Positions 1-7,976 of a DNA stretch of 64,000 bases are shown in pieces. Position numbers and translations under genes: made by a program. Position 1 is the stretch's first letter, and each line of letters opens with the position of its first letter. Where the stretch lies: assembly GCF_002097715.1 (NCBI RefSeq), contig NZ_CP020740.1, forward strand, positions 89,350 to 153,349, written 5' to 3'. Below the pieces are notes generated by a model that had not been told where the DNA came from, did not search any database, and worked only from the letters and a program-made list of their open reading frames with translations. Origin of the DNA: Burkholderia ubonensis subsp. mesacidophila (GTDB lineage Bacteria; Pseudomonadota; Gammaproteobacteria; Burkholderiales; Burkholderiaceae).

Positions 1-266
1 TGTGCCTCGGACTCTTGTTGGTCGATGATCTTGTCGACGTCCGCCTTGTCGGCATTGCTTTTGTCAACCGCTTCGGCCGCGCGTTCGCGTTTCGCCTTCA
101 GCGCCTCCGCCTCTGCTTTGTTGGCTTCGAGGGTCTGCGTGTAGAAGCCCAGCGTGCCGATCGCGATGGCAGCGATCGCGCCAATGGCAATCATGACGTT
201 GCGAGGCACCTTGCCCTTGAGCAAGGTCTTTTCTTGCGGGCTGGTCGGATCGGTCTGCGTTGCCAT
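1..266 (-). CDS. VirB10/TrbI-like type IV secretion protein, N-terminal part (runs off left edge)
   Basis: Only the first 88 or so residues lie in the window. The protein starts MATQTDPTSPQEKTLL, has one hydrophobic stretch at about residues 29-46 (VMIAIGAIAAIAIGTLGFY), and continues as an Ala/Glu/Lys-rich helical region. That is the layout of VirB10/TrbI: a short cytoplasmic N-terminus, a single inner-membrane helix and a periplasmic linker leading to the outer-membrane core domain. The ATG at 266 lies 7 bp after the stop of the VirB9-like gene, so the operon order virB8-virB9-virB10 is the usual one. The assignment rests mainly on this context, since the conserved C-terminal domain is outside the window. 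Confidence 0.72.
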   Translation of the reverse strand, partial: MATQTDPTSPQEKTLLKGKVPRNVMIAIGAIAAIAIGTLGFYTQTLEANKAEAEALKAKRERAAEAVDKSNADKADVDKIIDQQESEA

Positions 267-273
267 ACCGTCC

Positions 274-1149
274 TCAGAAGCCAAACAGACCGCGACGGCC
301 GCGGGTGATCGTCACTTCCTCGCCCGGTCGCGTGAGCGTCACCTCGTCAGCCAGTCGCTGGATGACGAGGTACGGGCCGCGGCGGATAAAGTTCGGGCTG
401 ACGACGTCGCCGCCGTCTTTGATGGTTGGCACAGCGAATGGCGTACGCGGAGGCATCCGAATCCAGATGAACGTGCCGTCGTCGAAGACCGTCTCAGGTT
501 TGAGCGAGTTTGTGCCGGACACGGTGTACTCGAAGTTCAGCTTGTCGGGTGACACGCCGATGGGGCCGGAATCCGAGGGGCCAGCATGGTCAGAATCGCG
601 ATCCTCGCCCGCCACGATTTCGCGCGCACGCACCTTCGACATCAATGAATTCGGGTAGTTGAAGCGCACACTCTGATAGAACAGGCCGCCCACGGGCGAC
701 GAGACAAGCGTCAGCTCGTATTCGCGCTTATTCGTGCTCAGATGCAGCGTGTTGACGAGGCCTGGCTTGATAGGCTTCACGTACACGTGGTTTGCGCCAT
801 CGGTATCGATGGCCCACTGCACCGAGTCGCCCATCGCCGGCTCGCTGATCAGGCTCTCCCCTCGCTCCAACTCGATCGTCGTGAGCTTCAGCGGCGCCGT
901 CATCACGCGGAAGATCTGGTCGCGGCTGTACGGAAACACGGCCATGCGCGCGTCGCCCGGCATCGTGATCGGGTCGGCGCCCGAGTTGTAAGGGTTCACT
1001 GGGCTCATCGCGTCACCGATGATGCTGCCGACGTCGAAGTTCGGGATCGGTGCAATCGGACTGGCGGCCGTCTTCGCGGCGAACGCATTGACCGACGCGG
1101 CGATCAACGCGAGCGCGCCCCAGGTCGGGAGGGAACGTGGTCGTTTCAT
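274..1149 (-). CDS. VirB9/TrbG-like type IV secretion outer-membrane core protein
   Basis: This 291-aa protein has a cleavable-looking signal (MKRPRSLPTWGALALIAASVNAFAA in outline). A beta-rich N-terminal domain follows, and then the C-terminal pattern of VirB9/TrbG/CagX: VFDDGTFIWIRMP near residue 220 and YLVIQRLADEVTLTRPGEEV near 265. VirB9 lines the outer-membrane pore complex together with VirB7 and VirB10. The ATG at 1149 overlaps the TGA of the VirB8-like gene (ATGA, 1149-1146), so translation is probably coupled. A longer in-frame extension to 1422 exists but would overlap virB8 and lose the signal peptide, so I rejected it. Confidence 0.85.
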   Translation of the reverse strand: MKRPRSLPTWGALALIAASVNAFAAKTAASPIAPIPNFDVGSIIGDAMSPVNPYNSGADPITMPGDARMAVFPYSRDQIFRVMTAPLKLTTIELERGESLISEPAMGDSVQWAIDTDGANHVYVKPIKPGLVNTLHLSTNKREYELTLVSSPVGGLFYQSVRFNYPNSLMSKVRAREIVAGEDRDSDHAGPSDSGPIGVSPDKLNFEYTVSGTNSLKPETVFDDGTFIWIRMPPRTPFAVPTIKDGGDVVSPNFIRRGPYLVIQRLADEVTLTRPGEEVTITRGRRGLFGF

Positions 1150-1862
1150 GCGCCGGTTTTCTGCAGGGTGAAGAACGGGTAGTAGAGGCCGTACGGATTC
1201 GTGCCAAGCACGTCTTCGGCGGTCGGGGGAATGATCTGGTAGCGCATCGTCAACGCGAAGCGGATCTCGACAGGCTTGTCGGTCGGCGATTGCCGCGTCG
1301 ATGTCGTGAGCTCGACGACAACCGTCGAATCCTCGAGCAGGGATACGTTCGTGACCTTCGTCTCTCGCACCAACTTCGGATTCGTCGTGATCTGGTCGAA
1401 CGGCTTGTCCTCGCTGATCCACGTTGCGAACTGATTCTTCGCGTTGCCGATCATCTTGGCCTTGACCGCGTTGATGTTTTTGGCGAGGCGGGAGGTCCGG
1501 ATATCGTCGGTGAGGACCGGCTCGATCGTGAACCAGTGCTCGACGTCCTGTCTGATCGCCGTCCGCTTCGCTTGGTCGTCGGGGTTGTAAGCGGCCAGCT
1601 GCTTGACCATCGGATTACCGCCGGCGTCCGACGAAACGCCATACGACTTCACAACGGACGGCGGCGGCTGCCGGGTGTAGACGGCGCCGCCGGCGATGAT
1701 CGCGAGGATGAAGCAGAAGGTCTTCCAGTGATTGGCTTCGACGCGCAGACGCGTCCCCTGATCGAAGATGATCTTTTCGGGATCTTCGTTCGAGTAGTGG
1801 CCGGGCGCCGGCGACAGCGCGACCTGCTTCTTGCTACGGGGAAAGAGTCTGGGGAATCGCAT
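1146..1862 (-). CDS. VirB8/TrbF-like type IV secretion protein
   Basis: This 238-aa protein has a short cytoplasmic N-terminus, one hydrophobic helix (FCFILAIIAGGAVYT, about residues 49-63) and a periplasmic domain. The domain includes EHWFTIEPVLTDDI and TNVSLLEDSTVVVELTT and ends near NPYGLYYPFFTLQK. This matches VirB8/TrbF, the inner-membrane assembly factor of type IV secretion systems; the terminal NPxG-Y motif is typical of the family. I chose the ATG at 1862. The frame stays open to 2102, but the extension is not VirB8-like. The gene overlaps the VirB9-like gene by 4 nt and appears to be the first gene of the leftward operon. Confidence 0.85.
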   Translation of the reverse strand: MRFPRLFPRSKKQVALSPAPGHYSNEDPEKIIFDQGTRLRVEANHWKTFCFILAIIAGGAVYTRQPPPSVVKSYGVSSDAGGNPMVKQLAAYNPDDQAKRTAIRQDVEHWFTIEPVLTDDIRTSRLAKNINAVKAKMIGNAKNQFATWISEDKPFDQITTNPKLVRETKVTNVSLLEDSTVVVELTTSTRQSPTDKPVEIRFALTMRYQIIPPTAEDVLGTNPYGLYYPFFTLQKTGA

Positions 1863-2264
1863 CGCGGAGTTCCAATTGGTACGGATCAATTGGAACAGCG
1901 GGGGCGACCGCGGCACTTGGGAAAAGAGCGGTGATTTCAGAGACCTTTTCGCGACCGGTACATGAGCAAGCGCGACGACCGCGAGCACCCAACCGGTTGC
2001 ATGGGATGAAGGAGAAAGCCACCAAAAATAGGCGAGCTTTCCGGTCTTGCTTTTGCGTCTACAACGATAAAATCGGGACGCCGATCGTTGCACGCGTTGC
2101 ACGCAGAACGATGACCGTCACGTAAGGACGATCACTGCAAGTTTTTTAAAAAACAATGACTTGCGATCGATCGTCGTTCGAGACATACCGGTGTACCGCC
2201 ACAACCGGTTGCGCGGCATTTTTCAGAAACCGCAACAATCTGTGGCAAACGACAGTCCGCCTCT
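1863..2264. promoter_or_regulatory. Divergent control region between secretion operon and regulator
   Basis: This 402-bp gap lies between divergent genes. It contains two identical 10-bp palindromes CAACCGGTTG (1990-1999 and 2202-2211) and an AT-rich palindrome GTTTTTTAAAAAAC (2141-2154). These are candidate operators for the HTH regulator that starts at 2265. On the minus strand between about 2020 and 1834 there is a hydrophobic LAVVALA stretch. Two nucleotides out of frame with it is a sequence beginning CTGREKVSEITALF, which resembles the leader and lipobox cysteine of a VirB7-type lipoprotein, possibly frameshifted. Confidence 0.4.
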
Positions 2265-2840
2265 ATGACCCGTTCCAGTTCGCGCAAAAATCCATCCGTT
2301 GAGAATGACGACGCCCCTCAAGACCGCTTGACCGCAATTGCGCAACATGACGATCTCCGCCGGGTCGATACCCCTCCGGTGGTGTTGGGTCGCTTTTATC
2401 GTGAGCAGCTAGATCGCAGGCTTTGGCCCAGCCAAGCACAACTGGCCGCAGACCTCGGCGTGTCGAGGGCCATCGTCACACGATCGATCCAAGCATCTCA
2501 GCTTCCGTCCGAAGTGATAGCGGCGTTTGGCGGCCCGGATCGTGTCTCATTTCGTGCAGCGGAAATCGTTACGAGATTGGTCCGGGAGCTTGGCAGCGAG
2601 GTTGTAGCCCGCAGGGCATTGACGGTACCGGCCGGAACCGCTCCGGGGAACGTGAGATCGATATTGTGTTCAGGCGTTTTTCGAGCTGAGGACGGACTCG
2701 CACTGAGGTTATCTCCAGGAGCAAGCGGTCGACACATCCGAATCGACTCCCCGCATATTCAACGCGTGCTCCCTCACCTTTCTGTATTGGAAGACCTAGT
2801 CAACGCACTCCTGCCGTCCTTGCTTAGCCGCTGCAGCTAA
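2265..2840 (+). CDS. ParB/KorB-type helix-turn-helix DNA-binding regulator
   Basis: This 191-aa protein lacks the N-terminal ParB nuclease-like (CTP-binding) domain. Its central region has the ParB/KorB HTH pattern: WPSQAQLAADLGVSRAIVTR (about residues 53-72), followed by SIQASQLPSEVIAAFG. The C-terminal 80 residues are unassigned. It sits divergently to the virB8-9-10 operon and directly before the iteron origin, so a role as transcriptional regulator of transfer and/or replication genes is likely, as for KorB on IncP plasmids. The ATG at 2265 opens the frame; candidate operators lie in the preceding 400 bp. A second, complete parB is present at 4864-5940, so this gene is probably not the partition protein. 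Confidence 0.65.
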   Translation: MTRSSSRKNPSVENDDAPQDRLTAIAQHDDLRRVDTPPVVLGRFYREQLDRRLWPSQAQLAADLGVSRAIVTRSIQASQLPSEVIAAFGGPDRVSFRAAEIVTRLVRELGSEVVARRALTVPAGTAPGNVRSILCSGVFRAEDGLALRLSPGASGRHIRIDSPHIQRVLPHLSVLEDLVNALLPSLLSRCS

Positions 2841-2902
2841 GCGCGTCGGATAGGGCGGCGGTCCCAAAGAAGGCAACCCGTGCCGGAGCGTTCGGCCAAG
2901 AG

Positions 2903-3808
2903 GTGACAGAAACCGACCCGTCAGCTGTGAGTCACCGGGTCGGTGACATTTTCCGACCGGAGCACGGCGCGAAACTATGACAAATTCCGACCTGCCCGTA
3001 CGCCCCAAAGGTGACGAATTCCGACCTACTGAGGGACGCAGAACAGTGACAGATTCCGACCCACGACTCAAACACCAGAAAGGTGACTTGTTCCGACCTA
3101 CCGGATCAAGGGAAAAGTGACGCAATCCGACCCACAGTAACGGCCGAATGGTGACCTATTCCGACCTGCGGGACTACCCGCAAAGGTGACATATTTCGAC
3201 CTGGCGCTACGACATTTGAATCTGGGTATGACACCGCAGCAACGCGACACACCACCGTGTGCACGAGCGTAACTCCAGAACGGTGACATTTCCCGACCCG
3301 GAAACGGGTCTGTTGAGAAGTGACTTTTTCCGACCCGTGGGTGCGCGCTGGGCGAAAGGTGACTTTTTCCGACCCGCTAGGCGCAATCACGCCCCCGCGT
3401 GGCTACCAAAGGCTTGAAGCTAGGACGTATTCAGCCTCTTTGCCGGCACCGGGTCGGAAAGTGTCACTTTTCAGGTGAGCTTTCGGGTTAGTCGAGCTTT
3501 CGGTCGACTGAAACTGGTTGATCGGGTCGGGAAATGTCACCTTTTAACGGGGAGAACCAGTGCGGAGCACGTGCTAGGGTTGGGTTTTGTTGTTTCAGGA
3601 CGACATTTCTTAGATGGTCCTTTGTAAGACAGATAGTAGAACCGTTTGTAAACACCTTTGTAAACGGCGGACCGATCCTCGGAATGCCTTGCTAGACATG
3701 GGTTTGCGGCAAGTCACAGTCTTTTAACTGTGACTTGATCCGACCCCGGAGTGACTCAATCCGACCCAGAGTGGACACGACCCGGGCTGGACATGACTTT
3801 TTCCGACC
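2903..3808. repeat. Iteron array of the replication origin (at least 17 copies)
   Basis: Repeats follow RTGAC-N4-TCCGACC, 16-17 bp. Direct copies start at 2903, 2943, 2977, 3011, 3046, 3083, 3117, 3151, 3186, 3283, 3320 and 3359. Two inverted copies lie at 3452-3467 and 3525-3540. Three more direct copies are at 3730, 3751 and 3793. Most direct copies are spaced 34-40 bp, about three to four helical turns. Between the inverted pair and the last group is a more AT-rich stretch with TTTGTAA repeats (about 3615-3665), a candidate unwinding region. Together with the DnaA box and the adjacent rep gene, this is an iteron-controlled theta origin. Confidence 0.92.
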
Positions 3809-3809
3809 G

Positions 3810-3818
3810 TTATCCACA
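3810..3818 (+). promoter_or_regulatory. DnaA box
   Basis: The sequence TTATCCACA matches the consensus DnaA box exactly and lies 1 bp after the last iteron, between the iteron array and the rep promoter. Host DnaA binding next to iterons is usual in Rep_3-type plasmid origins. Confidence 0.85.
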
Positions 3819-3826
3819 AGGGTGAC

Positions 3827-3854
3827 TTGCGCCTATCCCGTGTCACCTTATAAT
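3827..3854 (+). promoter_or_regulatory. Promoter and inverted-repeat operator of rep
   Basis: A -35-like TTGCGC (3827-3832), a 16-bp spacer and a perfect -10 TATAAT (3849-3854) lie about 30 bp before the rep GTG. The -10 sits inside an inverted repeat, GTCAC at 3842-3846 and GTGAC at 3856-3860, whose arms resemble iteron half-sites. Rep dimers bound here could repress rep, the usual autoregulation in this plasmid class. Confidence 0.6.
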
Positions 3855-3883
3855 TGTGACATCCCACCCGGAAGGTCACCTTT

Positions 3884-4735
3884 GTGAAAAAGAAGGCGAA
3901 GCAAGCGAGCAAAGAAGCGCAGGTCGAGATCGTCGAGATCGAAGCACTTCGAATCGAGCCGTCGGATGAGCCGGCGCTTGATACTGACGGCCGGGTAAAG
4001 GGAACTGTGGCGATGAGTCGAGCGCTCGTCAATGCACAGCAAGGGCTCACCCTCAATGAAAAGCGCGTGATGATGGCCGCATTGAGGTGCATCGATAGCA
4101 AGAAGTCTCCATACCTACATGGTCGAGGTAACGGCTACGTCAGTGTTCGAGTTCGAGCGGACGAGTTTGCCGCGCTTGCGGCCCTTGCGCCCCGATCTGG
4201 TGAGAAGCAAGCGACAGCCGCTTACGAAGGGCTGAAGGAAGGGTGCGCGAGCCTGCAAAAGCGGACTCTGACTTACATGGACGGCCCTCGCAAGGTGATT
4301 TTGAATTGGGTGTGGAAGGCCGTCTATCACGAAGGTGAGGGTTGGGCAGAAATCTCGTTCTCACCGGACCTAACGCCGCACATATTCATGCTTCAACGTA
4401 GGTTCGTGTCCTACCAGCTCGAGTTTGCGCGTGGCCTCCAGTCGCTTTACTCATGGCGGTTACTTGAACTCTTGATGCGCGAGCGCGATCGCGGCCGGTT
4501 GCTCATTACCTTGGCGGACTTCCGAACTGTTCTCGAGATCCCGGAAACGTATCGCTTCGCAGACATCAAACGTCGCGTGATCGAAACGGCGGTGAACGAG
4601 CTGAACGCCAAGGCGGACCTGGTAATCACATGGACTCCAGTGAAGCTCGGGCGAGCCGTGAACTCATTGGACTTCAAGTTTGACCAGAACCCTCAAAGCC
4701 GGTTGGATCTGGGCGAGGTAGCTGAAGTCGCGTAG
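3884..4735 (+). CDS. Rep_3-family plasmid replication initiator
   Basis: This 283-aa initiator has the tandem winged-helix layout of the RepB/RepE (Rep_3) family. The conserved entry is SRALVNAQQGLTLNEKRVMMAAL (about residues 45-67), followed by WAEISFSPDLTPHIFML and SLYSWRLLELLMRERDRGRL. The second winged helix contains FRTVLEIPETYRFADIKRRVIE. It starts with GTG at 3884. It would bind the upstream iterons and open the origin with DnaA. The promoter overlaps a half-iteron inverted repeat, so autorepression is expected. parB is convergent downstream. Confidence 0.92.
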   Translation: MKKKAKQASKEAQVEIVEIEALRIEPSDEPALDTDGRVKGTVAMSRALVNAQQGLTLNEKRVMMAALRCIDSKKSPYLHGRGNGYVSVRVRADEFAALAALAPRSGEKQATAAYEGLKEGCASLQKRTLTYMDGPRKVILNWVWKAVYHEGEGWAEISFSPDLTPHIFMLQRRFVSYQLEFARGLQSLYSWRLLELLMRERDRGRLLITLADFRTVLEIPETYRFADIKRRVIETAVNELNAKADLVITWTPVKLGRAVNSLDFKFDQNPQSRLDLGEVAEVA

Positions 4736-4863
4736 TCGGACCGCGGAGGCCCACTGCGAGGCCGGCAATTCAGTTGGGGCGCGCGCCTCGTCGCGATCGG
4801 CGCGACGAAGGATGCAGTCTTCGTGTTGTGATAGGTGGGCAGGTCAATCCTGCCCATCGGCCG

Positions 4864-5940
4864 TCAGTCTTGTCGGTTTCCGAGATCAAGAGAATCGGAA
4901 TCCTTCATTTCTTCAGCGAGCAGCGCAACGATGTTGCGTTGGATGCGGTCACGGACTTCGCGCGGTAATCCCTGAAGTTCGAGACGTAGCTTGTCGTCAC
5001 CGTACAGACGAAGGTCCCCGACCTTCACGTTGCCGTGCATGTTGATGTCTACGCGTTCGGAGTATCGTTGGCGGTTGGGTGCGGTCGCCAAGTTTGCGTC
5101 AGATGCTCGCTTGACTAGATCGTTAACTTTCCGGACGCTGAGCCCTTCGTCGACGATCTTCCGGATCAACTGGGTCGCTTCCTTTTCACCCGTCGCGCGG
5201 TAGTACTTAACAATCGCGTAGGCCATGTTCATGCCGAATGTCTTCGGCTGTTCGAGCATCTCCTCAATCAGCGCGTCGGGGAGCTCCGCGACCGAAAGCG
5301 TTGCAGTTACCGACGATTTGTCGACGCCAAGTTGCTCGCTGAGTGCCGTCTGGCTAGCGAAATGACCTTCGTTCAGCAATCGCTTCCATACGACTGCATC
5401 GTCGAACACTGTTTGAGTCTCATGCTGCGTGTTGAGGTCGTAGCCAAGCTTGTAGCTCTCGATGCCCTGAGGCACGTCGACTACGATAGCCTTCACGCTG
5501 CTCTCTTTCGATTCACGAAGTGCCCGGGTCCGTCGGCCGCCGTCGACGATGAAGTATCCCTCACCCTTTACGTAGTCCGGAGTAACGTGTACTGCGTGCT
5601 GCTGCCCTTGTGTTGCGATGTTCAGGGCCAGCGTTGTGATCGATTGTGCGCGATAGAAGTGGCGCGGATTGAAGGGGCTTGCCTTCACCGACGCCAGGGG
5701 CAGGTCGATCGGTGTTCCGGGCGTATAGTGGTTCGCAACACACCATTCGCGATAGGCATCGGAACCCGTGATGCCACTAGCATCAGCGGTAGTTGCCGGG
5801 ACGACTCTAAGTTCGGGGTGTGGCGCTTGCCTCTGACCGTCCCCTACGATCGCATCGACGGCGGCAAACCGATCAATAGCGGTGTGCTTCGCCGGTACCG
5901 CGACCGTAAAGCCGGCATCAAGACTTCGTCGCCCCTTCAT
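4864..5940 (-). CDS. parB: ParB centromere-binding partition protein
   Basis: This 358-aa protein has the ParB architecture. An N-terminal CTP-binding domain carries FNPRH (90-94) and VDGGRRTRA (132-140); the usual GERR motif reads GGRR. A central HTH (TALSEQLGVDKSSVTATLSV, about 198-217) recognises parS, and the C-terminus is a dimerisation region. Its ATG overlaps the parA stop (ATGA, 5940-5937), so the two form one translationally coupled operon. The target is presumably the GTTGATACGTATCAAC array upstream of parA. ParB spreads from such sites and stimulates the ParA ATPase during plasmid segregation. Confidence 0.93.
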   Translation of the reverse strand: MKGRRSLDAGFTVAVPAKHTAIDRFAAVDAIVGDGQRQAPHPELRVVPATTADASGITGSDAYREWCVANHYTPGTPIDLPLASVKASPFNPRHFYRAQSITTLALNIATQGQQHAVHVTPDYVKGEGYFIVDGGRRTRALRESKESSVKAIVVDVPQGIESYKLGYDLNTQHETQTVFDDAVVWKRLLNEGHFASQTALSEQLGVDKSSVTATLSVAELPDALIEEMLEQPKTFGMNMAYAIVKYYRATGEKEATQLIRKIVDEGLSVRKVNDLVKRASDANLATAPNRQRYSERVDINMHGNVKVGDLRLYGDDKLRLELQGLPREVRDRIQRNIVALLAEEMKDSDSLDLGNRQD

Positions 5941-6626
5941 ACTGCTCCCTCCTTAACTTGCTCGATGTCCAGGAACTCGAGAATCTCATCGGTGATGGCT
6001 TTGATCTCGTCGCGGGCTGCGCGAGCCCCCTTGTCCGAGAGGGCTGATACCGCTACCCCGTATGCTGCCGCTTGCTTGAAGGATTCTCGATCGCTGAGGC
6101 TAGTTTTCAGCACCGGAATCCCCGTGTCAGCGATGGCCTTGCCAAGCGCACGTGTGAGCAGGCGCTTGGGCTTTGCTTTGTTGAGCAGCCAAACGGCTTT
6201 CAGCTCATCGTTGGTTACGCGGGCTTGCTCGATTAACTGAATGAAGCCGCGGCTGGACCAAAAGTCCGTCGGCGACGAGGACGTTGGCATCACCACCAAG
6301 TCTGCGATCATCAGGACGACAGCTGGTCGCGGATCCTCAACGGATGGCGGGCAGTCGATCACGATGAAATCGTAGTCGTTGATGTATTTTTTCACCTCGC
6401 GGTGGATCATTTTTCCTGACGCGGCGAGGTTTGCGACCGGAAACGAAAGTCCTTCTTCGCCCTCACCTGCGGCAGCACTCCATTGCAAGAGAGTGTTCTG
6501 GGGGTCCGCATCGATCCCAAGGACGCGGTATCCGCGCTCGGCAATGTCGCTTGCTACGTTGACGCTGATCGTGGACTTGCCCACACCGCCCTTCTGATTC
6601 GCTATCGCAAAGATTTTTGCTGTCAT
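5937..6626 (-). CDS. parA: ParA partition ATPase
   Basis: This 229-aa deviant-Walker ATPase has KGGVGKST at residues 12-19, DADPQ in the switch region and IVIDCPPS near 97. It lacks a long N-terminal HTH domain, so it is a short (type Ib-like) ParA and may not repress its own promoter. I chose the ATG at 6626 because GAGGA precedes it by about 10 bp; an ATG at 6653 has no ribosome-binding site. It is the first gene of parAB. ParA forms a nucleoid-bound gradient that moves ParB-parS complexes apart. Confidence 0.93.
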   Translation of the reverse strand: MTAKIFAIANQKGGVGKSTISVNVASDIAERGYRVLGIDADPQNTLLQWSAAAGEGEEGLSFPVANLAASGKMIHREVKKYINDYDFIVIDCPPSVEDPRPAVVLMIADLVVMPTSSSPTDFWSSRGFIQLIEQARVTNDELKAVWLLNKAKPKRLLTRALGKAIADTGIPVLKTSLSDRESFKQAAAYGVAVSALSDKGARAARDEIKAITDEILEFLDIEQVKEGAV

Positions 6627-6652
6627 TGATCGGGTCCTCAAGAATCCACCCA

Positions 6653-6680
6653 ATCATAATTTGAAAATACAAAAACTCAA
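6653..6680 (-). promoter_or_regulatory. parAB promoter
   Basis: Read on the minus strand, TTGAGT (6680-6675), a 16-bp spacer and TATGAT (6658-6653) lie about 27 bp before the parA ATG, in an AT-rich stretch. The nearest parS site begins about 90 bp upstream, so ParB binding could influence transcription. Confidence 0.6.
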
Positions 6681-6767
6681 GCATTTTGTTGTAGAACGGC
6701 AATTATTCGTATCACCGAACTGATCGTTGCGGACCCATACCCTGCCCTCGATCCCGTACCCTGACTC

Positions 6768-7631
6768 GTTGATACGTACCAACGAGTCGCCCGCTGGCTC
6801 GGAGGCAAAGGTCCAACTTTCGGCTTGAGGTGTAACGGCGGTACCTGTCGCGCAGACGCGGACGCATGACATTGAATAACCGACCTGTTGATACGTATCA
6901 ACGGTCCCTCGCCGTCCCAGAGGCGAAGAGCCAACTCTCGACTTGAGGTGCAACGACATCACTGCCGTTAGGACATTGACACGGGATATTGTGTCGTCGG
7001 TCTGTTGATACGAATCAACGCAGCACACGGAGGATGACAGGTGATGTCCCAATGGAATGGCGCGCGGTGTTGATACGTATCAACAGTGGGATCAGTGATC
7101 GGATCGCAGGTGCGGATAACGTGAATGTCATCCGGTCGAATTTGAATCGGCGAAGACGACGAAGTACCGCGCTATCGCTATGAGGAGCGATTGAAATGGC
7201 ACTTGATGGTCATGGGGGTGTTGATACGTATCAACACCCCCATGACCATCAAATATTCGTTGGTGGACTGATTCACGAATTCTGGATTGAACCAAACAGA
7301 GTATGAGTGACCGGGCCGGGCCGTTGATACGTATCAACGGCCACTTTGCATCTCCGTACGGCGGCGAGAGAAGTCGACATCCGGTCGCGCGGCTCCCTGG
7401 GTCACGCGGCTTCGCGCAAAGACATCAGAATGGAAGCCGTGTGCGACCCCGGCGCAATACATCGAGCGTGGGTGATACGGCCTGGTCGTTGATACGTATC
7501 AACGGCGGCTTTGTCTTGGGCTGCGACCGTCAGAACGTTGGTTTCCTGTCGCGCGGTTCGTTGCGTCAGGGGACTAGCGCGGAATCTCCGTGGCGGACTC
7601 CGTATGTACTCTGGCGTTGATACGTATCAAC
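6768..7631. repeat. parS centromere array, eight sites
   Basis: The 16-bp palindrome GTTGATACGTATCAAC occurs perfectly at 6887-6902, 7069-7084, 7220-7235, 7323-7338, 7488-7503 and 7616-7631. It occurs with one mismatch at 6768-6783 (TACC) and 7004-7019 (GAATC). Spacing varies from 65 to 165 bp. The array directly precedes parA and no convincing gene lies in 6681-7976. It differs from the chromosomal GTTNCACGTGNAAC-type parS, as expected for a plasmid-specific ParB. Confidence 0.93.
7203..7252. repeat. 50-bp perfect palindrome centred on a parS site
   Basis: The parS core at 7220-7235 is extended symmetrically on both sides (TTGATGGTCATGGGGGT and its complement) into a perfect 50-bp inverted repeat with no loop. 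Such a sequence can extrude a cruciform. No coding sequence explains it. Confidence 0.95.
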
Positions 7632-7645
7632 GCCAGAGTACATAC
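7602..7645. repeat. 44-bp perfect palindrome centred on the last parS site
   Basis: The parS core at 7616-7631 is flanked by GTATGTACTCTGGC and its exact complement, giving a 44-bp perfect palindrome. Its flanks share no sequence with the 50-bp palindrome at 7203-7252, so the two extensions arose independently. A third site (7319-7342) is extended to 24 bp. Confidence 0.95.
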
Positions 7646-7976
7646 AAGGTCACACGAAGTCATAAGGGATACGGCCACGTGGAAAGGCAGAACTTCCACC
7701 CGGAGTGACGCAGAGTCGGTGGGACCTCGATCATTCTGGCGTACCTTATATACTGACTTGGTCTGGAGCGCCTGAAAGTGTCGCGAGACTAGAGGCTTCA
7801 AACTCCGAGTAAATCTGGGAGATTGCTTATCAATGAAAGAAAATGTCCAAGATAATCTAGGACTTGGTGGTTCCGCTTCGCCAAAGTCGGACCAAATCTG
7901 GGACATACCTAAATGACGGCCGTCGGGGAGGGGGCGCGATGCAGGCATATCAGGCCGAGAAAGTCCGCGAGCGACA
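7646..7976. other. Non-coding stretch after the parS array
   Basis: I see no gene here. The one notable element is ACCTTATATACTGA at 7743-7756, which recurs exactly and in the same orientation at 9995-10008, on the far side of the first recombinase. The segment is AT-richer than its neighbours. Confidence 0.5.

Noticed and set aside
1137..1934. 265-aa rightward frame opposite virB8
   Set aside because: It mirrors the coding frame of virB8/virB9 on the other strand, is Arg/Asp/Val-rich as GC-rich shadows are, and matches nothing.
2903..3808. Regularly spaced 16-17-bp repeats as a CRISPR array
   Set aside because: Repeats are too short and degenerate, they switch orientation, and they lie at a rep gene with a DnaA box; they are iterons.
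6768..7631. Short frames encoding repeated VDTYQ or LIRIN motifs
   Set aside because: These are only translations of the parS palindrome in two frames; no real peptide gene is implied.
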